From Alphaproteobacteria bacterium (GTDB lineage: Bacteria; Pseudomonadota; Alphaproteobacteria; Reyranellales; Reyranellaceae), in assembly GCA_013290035.1 (NCBI GenBank), contig JABCYT010000025.1:1-13677 (forward strand): a stretch of DNA of 13,677 bases, written 5' to 3'. Positions 1 through 7,600 of this stretch are shown here, piece by piece. Under the pieces are notes generated by a model. The model did no database searches. It saw only the letters and a list, made by a program, of their open reading frames with translations, and was not told the DNA's origin. Numbering within the stretch: the stretch's first letter is position 1; every line of letters starts with the position of its first letter. Both the position numbers and the translations under genes were made by a program.

Positions 1-1
1 T

Positions 2-649
2 GAGGACCGTGCCTGGTACCTCAAGGCCGACAAGATCGGCATCCGGCAGGTCTTCATGCCCGACACCCTGCCCGCGACCCTGGTCGCGCTGTTCGTCGCC
101 TGCTGCAGCACCTGCATCTTCGGCACGGTGGGGGCCTGGATGCCCCTGTACCTGTCCACCGAGAAAGGCTGGTCGACGGCGGAATACAGCGCCTTCTATG
201 TCTGTTGGGGCATCGTCGGATTCTTCGGCCTGTGGCTCGCGGGCTGGCTGGCCGATCGCGTCGGGCGGCGGGTCGCCTTCATCGCCCTCCTGCTCGAAGG
301 CGCCGTCTTCCTCACCGCCTGGATCTTCACCCAGAACCATCTGCTGCTGTGGGTCTTCGGCCTGGCGTGGAGCTTCGGCTTCCTGGGCTTCTGGGGGCCC
401 AGCACCGTGCTGACGGCGGAGATCTTTCCCACCCGCGTCCGCGGCGTCGCCAACGGCGTGGTCTGGGCCATCGCCTACTTCGTGGGCTTCGTGTTGTGGC
501 CGTTCGCGACGGTCGCCCTGCAGCAGGCAACCGGCTCCTTCAAGCTCGCCTTCCTCTGCATCCCGATCTTCATGCTGCTGATGGCGCTCGGCGTCTGGCT
601 TTGCGTGCCCGAGCATGCCGGCAAGGAGCTGAACAAGATCAGCGTCTGA
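2..649 (+). CDS. MFS transporter, C-terminal half (5' end outside window)
   Basis: The reading frame is open from base 2, so the first ATG at 56 is probably internal and the gene begins upstream of the window. The visible 215 residues look like the second six-helix half of a major facilitator superfamily permease. They show alternating hydrophobic helices, an MFS motif-A loop (GWLADRVGRR, near residues 80-90 of the fragment), and a second conserved loop (EIFPTRVRG) typical of the TM10-11 region. The last helix is followed by a short cytoplasmic tail (PEHAGKEL). The family moves small solutes across the inner membrane, usually by proton-coupled symport or antiport. The EIFPT.VRG loop recalls the sugar/organic-acid transporter branches, but the substrate cannot be read from this half. 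It converges on nrdB, with a nested inverted repeat between the two stop codons. Confidence 0.9.
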   Translation, partial: EDRAWYLKADKIGIRQVFMPDTLPATLVALFVACCSTCIFGTVGAWMPLYLSTEKGWSTAEYSAFYVCWGIVGFFGLWLAGWLADRVGRRVAFIALLLEGAVFLTAWIFTQNHLLLWVFGLAWSFGFLGFWGPSTVLTAEIFPTRVRGVANGVVWAIAYFVGFVLWPFATVALQQATGSFKLAFLCIPIFMLLMALGVWLCVPEHAGKELNKISV

Positions 650-682
650 CCCTTCGCAAATGCTTATAAGGCAGACTCATGT

Positions 683-767
683 CTTGCCGGAGCGCGGGCC
701 TCCAGGCCCGCTCATGTCATTGTATCGACGACGAAGATGCGGACCTGGAGGTCCGCGGTCCGGCAAG
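683..767. repeat. REP/BIME-like nested inverted repeat between convergent genes
   Basis: An 85-bp element has perfect 8-bp ends, CTTGCCGG (683-690) and CCGGCAAG (760-767). Each 29-bp arm carries its own 18-bp palindrome: GCGGGCCTCCAGGCCCGC (694-711) and GCGGACCTGGAGGTCCGC (739-756). The two arms are inverted copies of each other with about three mismatches. The substitutions in the palindromes are compensatory, with G/C pairs replaced by A/T pairs on both sides of a stem, so pairing is kept. The element fills most of the 138 bp between the stops of the MFS gene and nrdB. By family analogy it is an extragenic palindromic element of REP/BIME type. It could also fold as a bidirectional transcription terminator, although no clear T-run follows either arm. 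Confidence 0.75.
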
Positions 768-787
768 TCAATTGATCGGGACATACT

Positions 788-1750
788 CTAGCTGAACGCC
801 TCTTCCCACGTGCCGCGCGTCGACGCCTTGGAATATTCGGTGGCGCGGTTTTCGAAGAAGTTGGTGTGCTCGATAGCGTTCAGCATCTGGTCCATCCACG
901 GCAGCGGGTTCTTGGCGTCCGTGCGGTAGATCGGCTGCAGGCTGAGCTGGGTCAGCCTGCGGTCGGCGATGTAGCGGATGTAGCGCTTCACATCGACCGC
1001 CGTCATGCCCTCGATGCCGCCCAGCTCGAAGGCAAGGTCGATGAAGGCGTCCTCGTGGTCGACGATGGTCGAGCAGGCGACATAGATCTCGCGCTTGAGC
1101 TCCTCGGTCCAGATCTCGGGATTCTCCTGCACGAAGGCGCGGAACAGCTTGATGATCGAGTTGCAGTGCAGCGTCTCGTCGCGCACCGACCACGACACGA
1201 TCTGGCCCATGCCCTTCATCTTGTTGAAGCGCGGGAAGTTCATCAGCATGGCGAACGAGGCGAAGAGCTGCAGGCCCTCGGTGAAGGCGCCGAACACCGC
1301 CAGCGTCTTGGCGATCGCGGGCTTGGACTCGACGTTGAACTCCTGCATGTAGTCGTACTTGTCCTTCATCTCCTTGACGTGGAGGAAGGCCGAGTACTCG
1401 GTCTCCGGCATACCGATCGTGTCGAGCAGGTGGCTGTAGGCGGCGACGTGGATCGTCTCGGTCGACGAGAAGGCCGCCAGCATCATCTGCACTTCGGTCG
1501 GTTTGAAGACCCGCGAATAGTGCCGCATGTAGCAGTTGTTCACCTCGACGTCGGCCTGGGTGAAGAAGCGGAAGATCTGCGTCAGCAGGTGGCGCTCGCT
1601 GTCGGTGAGCTTGTTGCGCCAGTCCTTGACGTCGTCGGCCAGCGGCACCTCCTCGGGCAGCCAGTGGATGCGCTGCTGCATCAGCCAGGCGTCGTAGGCC
1701 CAGGGATAGTGGAACGGCTTGTAGATCGGCTTGGCGTCTAGAAGGGACAT
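788..1750 (-). CDS. nrdB: Ribonucleoside-diphosphate reductase, beta (small) subunit
   Basis: This 320-residue protein is the radical-generating subunit of class I ribonucleotide reductase, which with NrdA converts NDPs to dNDPs in the cytoplasm. All six di-metal ligands of the ferritin-like fold can be placed: D67, E98, H101 (in ETIHVAAY), E158, E192 and H195 (in RDETLH). The D-to-E (31) and E-to-E (34) spacings match E. coli NrdB. Y105 sits seven residues after E98, where the stable tyrosyl radical is expected, so this looks like a Tyr-radical (Ia-like) enzyme. Y306 near the C-terminus may be the radical-transfer tyrosine. There is no N-terminal ATP-cone extension. It is the second gene of the nrdAB unit, 87 bp after the nrdA stop. 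The ATG at 1750 gives the usual MSLLD N-terminus, although no good Shine-Dalgarno precedes it. Confidence 0.97.
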   Translation of the reverse strand: MSLLDAKPIYKPFHYPWAYDAWLMQQRIHWLPEEVPLADDVKDWRNKLTDSERHLLTQIFRFFTQADVEVNNCYMRHYSRVFKPTEVQMMLAAFSSTETIHVAAYSHLLDTIGMPETEYSAFLHVKEMKDKYDYMQEFNVESKPAIAKTLAVFGAFTEGLQLFASFAMLMNFPRFNKMKGMGQIVSWSVRDETLHCNSIIKLFRAFVQENPEIWTEELKREIYVACSTIVDHEDAFIDLAFELGGIEGMTAVDVKRYIRYIADRRLTQLSLQPIYRTDAKNPLPWMDQMLNAIEHTNFFENRATEYSKASTRGTWEEAFS

Positions 1751-1788
1751 GGCGGCGGACCGGTCAATGAATGAAGCGAAAGAGACCC

Positions 1789-1824
1789 CGTCGCGCCCCG
1801 GGCGGTGAGCCCGAGGGCGCGGCG
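1789..1824 (-). promoter_or_regulatory. Intercistronic hairpin between nrdA and nrdB
   Basis: Bases 1789-1798 pair with 1815-1824 (ten positions, one of them G-U or A-C depending on strand). The stem continues as CGGGC (1799-1803) with GCCCG (1809-1813), closing a five-base loop and leaving one bulged A. This gives a roughly 15-bp, very GC-rich stem within the 87-bp nrdA-nrdB gap. On the transcribed minus strand it lies just before nrdB and is followed only by a weak pyrimidine run. It therefore looks more like an attenuator, RNA-processing site or stability element that tunes NrdA:NrdB ratio than a full terminator. The function is inferred. Confidence 0.55.
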
Positions 1825-1837
1825 AGGAACGCTGACG

Positions 1838-3709
1838 TTACTGGCAGCTAAGGCACTCTTCGTAGTCGTTCGGCTGCGCCGGTGCCGGCGGCGCGCCGAT
1901 TGGGGCTGAGGGGGCGTCGAGTCCGGGAGTTGAAAGAGCATGGTCGCCGAGCGGCGCGGCGGTGAGCGCCTCGCCGGCCACCGTTTCGGCGCGCTGGATG
2001 GAAAGCGAGCGGCAGTAGTAGAGGGTCTTCACGCCGCGCTTCCACGCCATCATGTGGATCTGGTGCAGGTCGCGCTTATGGACGTCGGCCGGCAGGAAGA
2101 TGTTGAGCGACTGGCTCTGGCAGATGTAGGGCGCGCGGTCGGCGCCGTGCTCGACCAGCCAGCGCTGGTCGATCTCGAAGGCGGTCTTGAACACCGCCTT
2201 CTCGTGGTCGTCGAGGCAGTCGAGATGCTGCACCGAGCCCTGGCTGACGGTGATCGAGGTCCAGGTGTCCTCGTCGTTCCTGCCCTTCTGGGCCAGGAGC
2301 TTCTCGAGATAGGGATTGTGCACCACGAACGACCCCGACAGGGTCTTGTGGTTGTAGACGTTGGCCGCCGACGGCTCGATGCCGGGCGAGGCGCCGCCGC
2401 AGATGATCGAGATCGAGGCGGTGGGCGCGATCGCCAGCTTGTTGGAGAAACGCTCCTCGATGCCGAAATCGGCCGCATCCGGACAGGCGCCGCGTTCCTT
2501 GGCGAGGGCCTTCGAGGCCTCGTCGCACTGGCCGCGGATGTGCTTGAACATCTTCTTGTTCCACACCTTGGCCATCACCGATTCGAGCGGGACGTTGTTC
2601 TGCTGCAGGAACGAATGGAAGCCCATCACGCCCAGCCCCACCGAGCGCTCGCGCATGGCGGCGTAGGTGGCGCGGGCGAAGTCGGTGCCGGCCTTGTCGA
2701 TGAAGCTCTGCAGCACGTTGTCGAGGAAGCGCATCACGTCCTCGATGAAGGTCGGATGCTCGTGCCATTCGAGATAGCTCTCGAGATTGAGCGAGCTGAG
2801 GCAGCACACCGCGGTGCGCTGCTTGCCGTGATGGTCGACGCCGGTCGGCAGCGTGATCTCGCTGCACAGGTTCGAGGTCTTGACTTCGAGGCCGGCCATC
2901 TTGTGATGCTGGGGCCGCGCGTTGTTCACGTGATCGACGAAGATCAGGTAGGGCTCGCCGGTCTCGATGCGCGCCGTCAGGATGCGGATCCACAGATGCC
3001 GCGCCGAGACCTTGCGCTGCACGGCGCCGTCCTTGGGGCTCACGAGCGCCCACTCCTCGTCAGCCTCGACGGCCCGCATGAAGGCGTCGGAGATCAAGAG
3101 GCCGTGGTGCAGGTTGAGCGCCTTGCGGTTGGGATCGCCGCCGGTCGGCCGGCGGATCTCGATGAACTCCTCGATCTCCGGATGATTGACCGGCAGGTAG
3201 ACCGCGGCCGAGCCGCGGCGCAGCGAGCCCTGGCTGATGGCGAGGGTGAGCGAGTCCATCACCCGGATGAACGGCACCACGCCCGAGGTCTTGCCGTTCA
3301 TGCCGACCTTTTCGCCGATCGAGCGGAGATTGCCCCAGTACGAGCCGATGCCGCCGCCGCGCGCCGCCAGCCAGACATTCTCGTTCCACAGGCCGACGAT
3401 GCCTTCGAGCGAATCGCTCGCCTCGTTCAGGAAGCAGGAAATCGGCAACCCGCGGCTGGTCCCCCCATTGCTGAGCACCGGCGTGGCCGGCATGAACCAC
3501 AGATTGCTGATGTAGTCGTAGAGCCGCTGGGCATGGCCATCGTCGTCGGCATAGGCCGAGGCCACCCGGGCAAACATCTCCTGGTAGCTCTCGCCCGGCA
3601 GGAGATATCGGTCGGACAGGGTGGCCTTGCCAAAGACCGTCAGGCGGGAGTCCCGAGAGGCATCAGTAACAACCCGCGCACCGCTTCGAACTTGAACAAC
3701 ATCAAACAC
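1838..3709 (-). CDS. nrdA: Ribonucleoside-diphosphate reductase, alpha (catalytic) subunit
   Basis: This 623-residue catalytic subunit of class I ribonucleotide reductase reduces all four NDPs using the radical supplied by NrdB. The active site is complete. C92 (GLPISCFLNE) and C302 (AVCCLSS) form the redox pair. C282 is the thiyl-radical cysteine within NLCSE, which also carries the catalytic N280 and E284. Y564-Y565 (KTLYYCRS) are the radical-relay tyrosines. A Pro/Ala-rich linker (about 580-612) ends in DYEECLSCQ, whose C619/C622 pair should shuttle electrons from thioredoxin or glutaredoxin. The protein begins about 130 residues later than E. coli NrdA and has no ATP-cone. The start is a GTG at 3709, since an in-frame stop lies at 3722-3724 and no in-frame ATG lies between. 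A purine-rich GGGGG is just upstream. It is first in the nrdAB unit. Confidence 0.97.
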   Translation of the reverse strand: MFDVVQVRSGARVVTDASRDSRLTVFGKATLSDRYLLPGESYQEMFARVASAYADDDGHAQRLYDYISNLWFMPATPVLSNGGTSRGLPISCFLNEASDSLEGIVGLWNENVWLAARGGGIGSYWGNLRSIGEKVGMNGKTSGVVPFIRVMDSLTLAISQGSLRRGSAAVYLPVNHPEIEEFIEIRRPTGGDPNRKALNLHHGLLISDAFMRAVEADEEWALVSPKDGAVQRKVSARHLWIRILTARIETGEPYLIFVDHVNNARPQHHKMAGLEVKTSNLCSEITLPTGVDHHGKQRTAVCCLSSLNLESYLEWHEHPTFIEDVMRFLDNVLQSFIDKAGTDFARATYAAMRERSVGLGVMGFHSFLQQNNVPLESVMAKVWNKKMFKHIRGQCDEASKALAKERGACPDAADFGIEERFSNKLAIAPTASISIICGGASPGIEPSAANVYNHKTLSGSFVVHNPYLEKLLAQKGRNDEDTWTSITVSQGSVQHLDCLDDHEKAVFKTAFEIDQRWLVEHGADRAPYICQSQSLNIFLPADVHKRDLHQIHMMAWKRGVKTLYYCRSLSIQRAETVAGEALTAAPLGDHALSTPGLDAPSAPIGAPPAPAQPNDYEECLSCQ

Positions 3710-3720
3710 TTGCGGCCCCC

Positions 3721-3762
3721 ATTATCTTTTTGTCCACAGCAGTGGATAAATCACTCTGTGGA
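3721..3762 (-). promoter_or_regulatory. nrdA: nrdA upstream region with DnaA-box-like sites and a possible -10
   Basis: Two near-consensus DnaA boxes (TTATCCACA) lie within 21 bp: TTGTCCACA on the plus strand (3730-3738) and TTATCCACT on the minus strand (3741-3749), each with one mismatch. TCCACAG (3733-3739) and CTGTGGA (3756-3762) also form a 7-bp dyad around the second box. On the minus strand GATAAT (3721-3726) could be a -10 element, 17 bp from the TTATCC part of the second box. That would place transcription only a few bases before the GTG start and let DnaA binding overlap the -35 region. DnaA control of nrdAB is established in E. coli. Its operation here is inference. I found no convincing NrdR box. 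Confidence 0.45.
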
Positions 3763-4438
3763 AGGCACCTACATCTAGGGAGTGGCATCGCCATCCCCAC
3801 TATCCATTGATGATACGTCACTCAAAAGCCATGTCATTGCCATTTTTATTCCCGGCATGTGAATCTCAAGAACGACGATGTAACTATTTGTAATAGCTAT
3901 AGAAAATGAACTTCCGAAATTTGTATTTTTGACCATGGGCAACCCTTCGCACCTGCAGCACAGCACGAGAACAAAACGCGCTTTGCCACGGATTCCAAGG
4001 GCCTCAGACAGAAACGCCAGCGAATCGGCTCACCCCCGCCGGGGCACCGCCAGAAACGCGAGATGCGATAGGCACTTTTGGCGTCGCCAAATCGTCATGG
4101 CGTCCCGGCGTTGAGACATCCGGCCAGCCCCTCCATGTGCCTACTTAATTCTTCCCCAACCGAGTTGCCTTCGATCGGGATCAAGATGGCCCTTGTTGCC
4201 TCAAACGGTGCGCATTTATTCAGCCTGAGCTCGACGCCGACATTCGATCGACACCGATACCAAAGTATTACTTGACTTAATCTGAATTATAACTTAACTA
4301 GCGGGTTGTCACCGCGAAGGCCGTCATCATGTCTTTCCGCTTCGAGCGCCAAACTCTTGGTCGGCCGGCACACGCCGATCCGGCCCATTTGCCGCCAGCG
4401 CTTTTGCCGCAGCCTCGTCGCGGGCCAAAAGTGGGACG

Positions 4439-4465
4439 GGGCGGAAAGGGCGGAAAGGGCGGAAA
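4439..4465 (+). repeat. Three tandem copies of GGGCGGAAA
   Basis: Three perfect head-to-tail 9-bp units (4439-4447, 4448-4456, 4457-4465) lie about 180 bp before the glutamate dehydrogenase start. They share the GGCGGAAA core with the cluster at 4514, but with a 9-bp rather than a 10-bp period. No function is evident. They may be slippage-generated, or binding sites in the gdh upstream region or leader. Confidence 0.8.
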
Positions 4466-4513
4466 CCCCGAAACGCCGGCGAAATCGAAGGGGCGCAGAC
4501 GGGCAAGCGCACG

Positions 4514-4542
4514 GGCGGAAACTGGCGGAAACTGGCGGAAAC
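4514..4542 (+). repeat. Three tandem copies of GGCGGAAACT
   Basis: Two full 10-bp units (4514-4523, 4524-4533) and a third with only its last base changed (4534-4543, ending in C) lie about 100 bp before the glutamate dehydrogenase start. The core octamer GGCGGAAA is the same as in the cluster at 4439, and 48 bp separate the two. The 10-bp period is close to one helical turn, which would put the cores on the same DNA face. Confidence 0.8.
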
Positions 4543-4642
4543 CCCCAGGATGACCGGTACGGCGAGCCGACGGCCCCGACGCTGGATTTGACACAGTCGT
4601 AGGCAACATCTGACGGCCGCCAGCCGGGAGGAACACAGCATC

Positions 4643-7600
4643 ATGGCCATCGCACTGGCGCCGCGCGTCTACGGGCTGGATGCCATCTGCGCCGCCGCCC
4701 TGCAGACCGGCGGCGGCGAGGAAGCGGCCCACTTCGCCCGCCGCGTCTTCGGCCGTGTCTCCGACAAGGACCTGGCGGCGGCGCCGGCCGACCAGCGCGC
4801 CCAGGCGGCGACCGCCCTGCTCGCCTTCGCCCGCCGCCGCCTGCCCGGCGTCGCCAAGGTCCGGGTGTTCAATCCGTCCATCGCCGACCACGGCTTCGAA
4901 AGCCGCCACACCATCGTGCAGATCGTCAACGACGACATGCCGTTCCTGGTCGATTCGATCACCAACGAGTTCAATCGCCGCGAGATCGCCGTCCACCTGC
5001 TGGCGCATCCCGTGATGGTGGTACGGCGCGATCTCGACGGCGACCTTCTGGGCATCGCGGCCGAGGCCGGCGAGCGGACGCGATCCGAATCGATGATGCA
5101 TATCGAGATCGACCGCCAGGCCGATCCCGCCGCCCTCGACGAGCTCGCCACGGCGCTGACCCGCGTGCTGTCCGAAGTGCGGCTGGCGGTCGAGGACTGG
5201 CGGCCGCTGCGGCGCGCCTGCCTCGACGCCATCGCCGATCTCGCGCCCGGCCGCTCGCCCAACCTCGCCGAGTACGACGATTTCCTGCGCTGGCTGGAAG
5301 CCAACCATTTCACCTTCCTCGGCCATCGCCGCTACCGCTACCTCGACGATGCCGCGCAGCCGGGTGGCCTGCGCTACGAGATGATCCCGGGCTCCGCGCT
5401 GGGCATCCTGCGCCGCGACGAGGTGCGGCTGTTCGAGGCCGGCCTCGGCGGCGGCGAGGCGATGGCCCGCTTCGCGCGCGGCCCGCACAACATCCTGATC
5501 ATCAAGACCGACCGCCCCTCGCTGGTCCACCGCATGGGACCGATGGATTGCGTGATCGTGAAGACCTACGACGCCGACGGACGGGTGACCGGCGAGCGGC
5601 GTCTGGTCGGCCTGTTCACGTCCGCCGCTTACCATGCCCTGGTGCAGGACGTGCCGCTGCTGCGCGGCCGGGTCGACGGCGTCCTGCGGCGCTCCGGCCT
5701 CGACGCCAACAGCCACGACGGCAAGGCGCTGCTGGCGATCCTCGAAGCCTATCCGCGCGACGAGCTGTTCCAGATCGAGGAAGACACGCTCTACGACCAT
5801 GCGCTGGGCATTCTGCAATTGCAGGAGCGGCGGCGGGTGGCGCTGTTCACGCGTCGCGACGCGGTCGGCCGCTTCGCGACCTGCCTGGTGTTCGCCCCGC
5901 GCGAGCGCTTCGACGCCGCGCTCTCCGATCGCTTCGCCGCCATCCTCGAGCAGGCATGGCACGGCAAGGTGACGTCGGTCGCCTCTTCGATCAGCAGCGA
6001 CTCGGCGCTCGCCCAGTCGCTCTATACGCTCACTCTCGAGGCCAACGACACGCCGACGCCCGCCCTCGCCGAGCTCGAGCAGGCGCTCGTCGAGGCGGCG
6101 ACCTCGTGGAGCGACCGCTTGCGCGCCGCCCTGCAGGCGAGCCTTGGCGAGGTCGACGGCCGCGCCGCCGCCCGCCGCTGGCGCGACTGGTTCCCGGCCA
6201 TCTATCGCGACAGTTTCGGTGCCGACCAGGCGATGGCCGACCTCGGGCCGCTGCAGGCGGCCCTCGGCGGCCAGCCGTTCGGCGTGCGTCTCGACCGCGA
6301 CGCCGGCTCGCCCCTGCACCGCTTCACCTTGCGCCTGTTCCATCCCCGGGAGCCGATCGCGCTGGCCGATATCCTGCCGCCGGCCGAACATCTGGGTCTG
6401 CGGGTCCTGAGCGAAGTGCCGTTCCTGCTGCAGGCCGCCGGCGCAGAGGCGATCGCCCTGCAGGTCTTGACCGTCGAGACCATCGACAAGTCGGCGGTCG
6501 ATCTCGCAGCCGTCGGGCCGCGTTTCATCGAAACCGTCGACAAATTGTGGGCGGGCGCCCTCGAAAGCGACGGGCTGAACCGCCTGGTGCTGGGCGCAGG
6601 GCTCGCCTGGCGCGAGGTGGCGATCCTGCGGTCCTACGCCAAGTACCTGCGGCAGGCCGGCATCGCCTTCAGCCAGGACTACATGGAGCGCGCGCTCACG
6701 GCCTATCCGGCGATCGCCCGGCTGATGGCCGATCTCTTCATGGCGCGCTTCGACCCCGCTCTGGGTGAGGCCTCGTCGGACAAGCGCAAGGAAAAGATCG
6801 ACGCCATCGAAGCCAGGCTCGCCATCGCGCTCGAAGCCGTCGCGACGCTCGACGAGGACCGCATCCTGCGGCGCTTCCTCAATGCCTTGCGATGCAGCTT
6901 GCGCACCAACTACTGGCAAACCGACGCGGACGGCGCGCCCAAGTACTGGATCTCCTTCAAGATCGACAGCCGCACCATCGACGATCTGCCGGCGCCCCGG
7001 CCGCTGGTCGAGATCTTCGTCTACAGCCCGCGCATGGAGGGCATTCATCTGCGCGGCGGACGCGTCGCGCGCGGCGGCATCCGCTGGTCCGACCGGCGCG
7101 AGGATTTCCGCACCGAGATCCTGGGTTTGATGAAGACCCAGATGGTGAAGAACGCCGTCATCGTGCCGGTCGGCTCCAAGGGCGGCTTCTACGTCAAGCG
7201 GCCGCCAATCAACGCACAAGGGGGCGGCGGCACGCGCGAGCAGGTCCAGGCCGAAGGCATTGCCTGCTACCAGACCCTGATCCGCGGCCTTTTGGACATC
7301 ACCGACAACTACGCCGAGGGCGGCGTGCGGCCGCCGGCCCATGTCGTGCGCCACGATTCGGACGATCCCTATCTCGTGGTCGCCGCCGACAAGGGCACGG
7401 CCACCTTCTCCGACATCGCCAATGCGCTCGCCCAGGAATACGGCTACTGGCTGGACGACGCCTTCGCCTCGGGCGGCTCGGCCGGCTACGACCACAAGAA
7501 GATGGGCATCACCGCGCGCGGCGCCTGGGAATCGGTGAAGCGCCACTTCCGCGAGCTCGGCCACGACATCCAGACCACGCCCTTCACGGTCACCGGCGTC

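Larger units (their letters stand above)
3763..4625. other. Long intergenic region without a convincing gene
   Basis: This stretch between divergent nrdA and the glutamate dehydrogenase gene holds no reading frame with a recognisable protein, good ribosome site and conserved motif. About 3800-3935 and 4140-4300 are clearly AT-richer than the rest of the window. The first patch contains small dyads (CTATTtgtAATAG at 3884-3896, followed by CTATAG at 3897-3902). The second ends with a weak promoter-like pair for the plus strand, TTGACT (4272-4277) and TAACTA (4295-4300), 17 bp apart. Further on, CTTTTGCCGC (4401-4410) can pair with GCGG (4420-4423) and CAAAAG (4426-4431) as a bulged hairpin. Two tandem repeat clusters follow at 4439 and 4514. 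On the minus strand, stop-free frames of about 60 codons cross 4105-4287 and 3775-3966, but neither is recognisable. The latter has only a GTG start. Confidence 0.6.

Noticed and set aside
1940..3778. A 612-codon plus-strand frame opposite nrdA
   Set aside because: The composition is low-complexity (His, Arg, Val, Gly), there are no motifs, and nrdA on the other strand has every catalytic residue.
3710..3780. NrdR box upstream of nrdA
   Set aside because: I looked for the paired ACAC..A/T-rich..GTGT palindromes and found none. The dyad present matches DnaA-type TCCACA sequences instead.
3775..3966. 63-codon minus-strand frame upstream of nrdA
   Set aside because: It has only a GTG start without a ribosome site, unrecognisable sequence, and lies in an AT-rich patch. 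It was kept only as part of the gap description.
4277..4297. Possible CtrA site (TTAA...TTAA) in the AT-rich end of the gap
   Set aside because: The two TTAA half-sites are 13 bp apart rather than the seven required.
4439..4543. Possible CRISPR array
   Set aside because: Units are 9-10 bp, directly abutting and without spacers, so this is simple tandem repetition.
4306..4602. 98-codon plus-strand frame before gdh
   Set aside because: It runs through the tandem repeats and is Arg-rich with no motif. It is more likely leader or upstream DNA.
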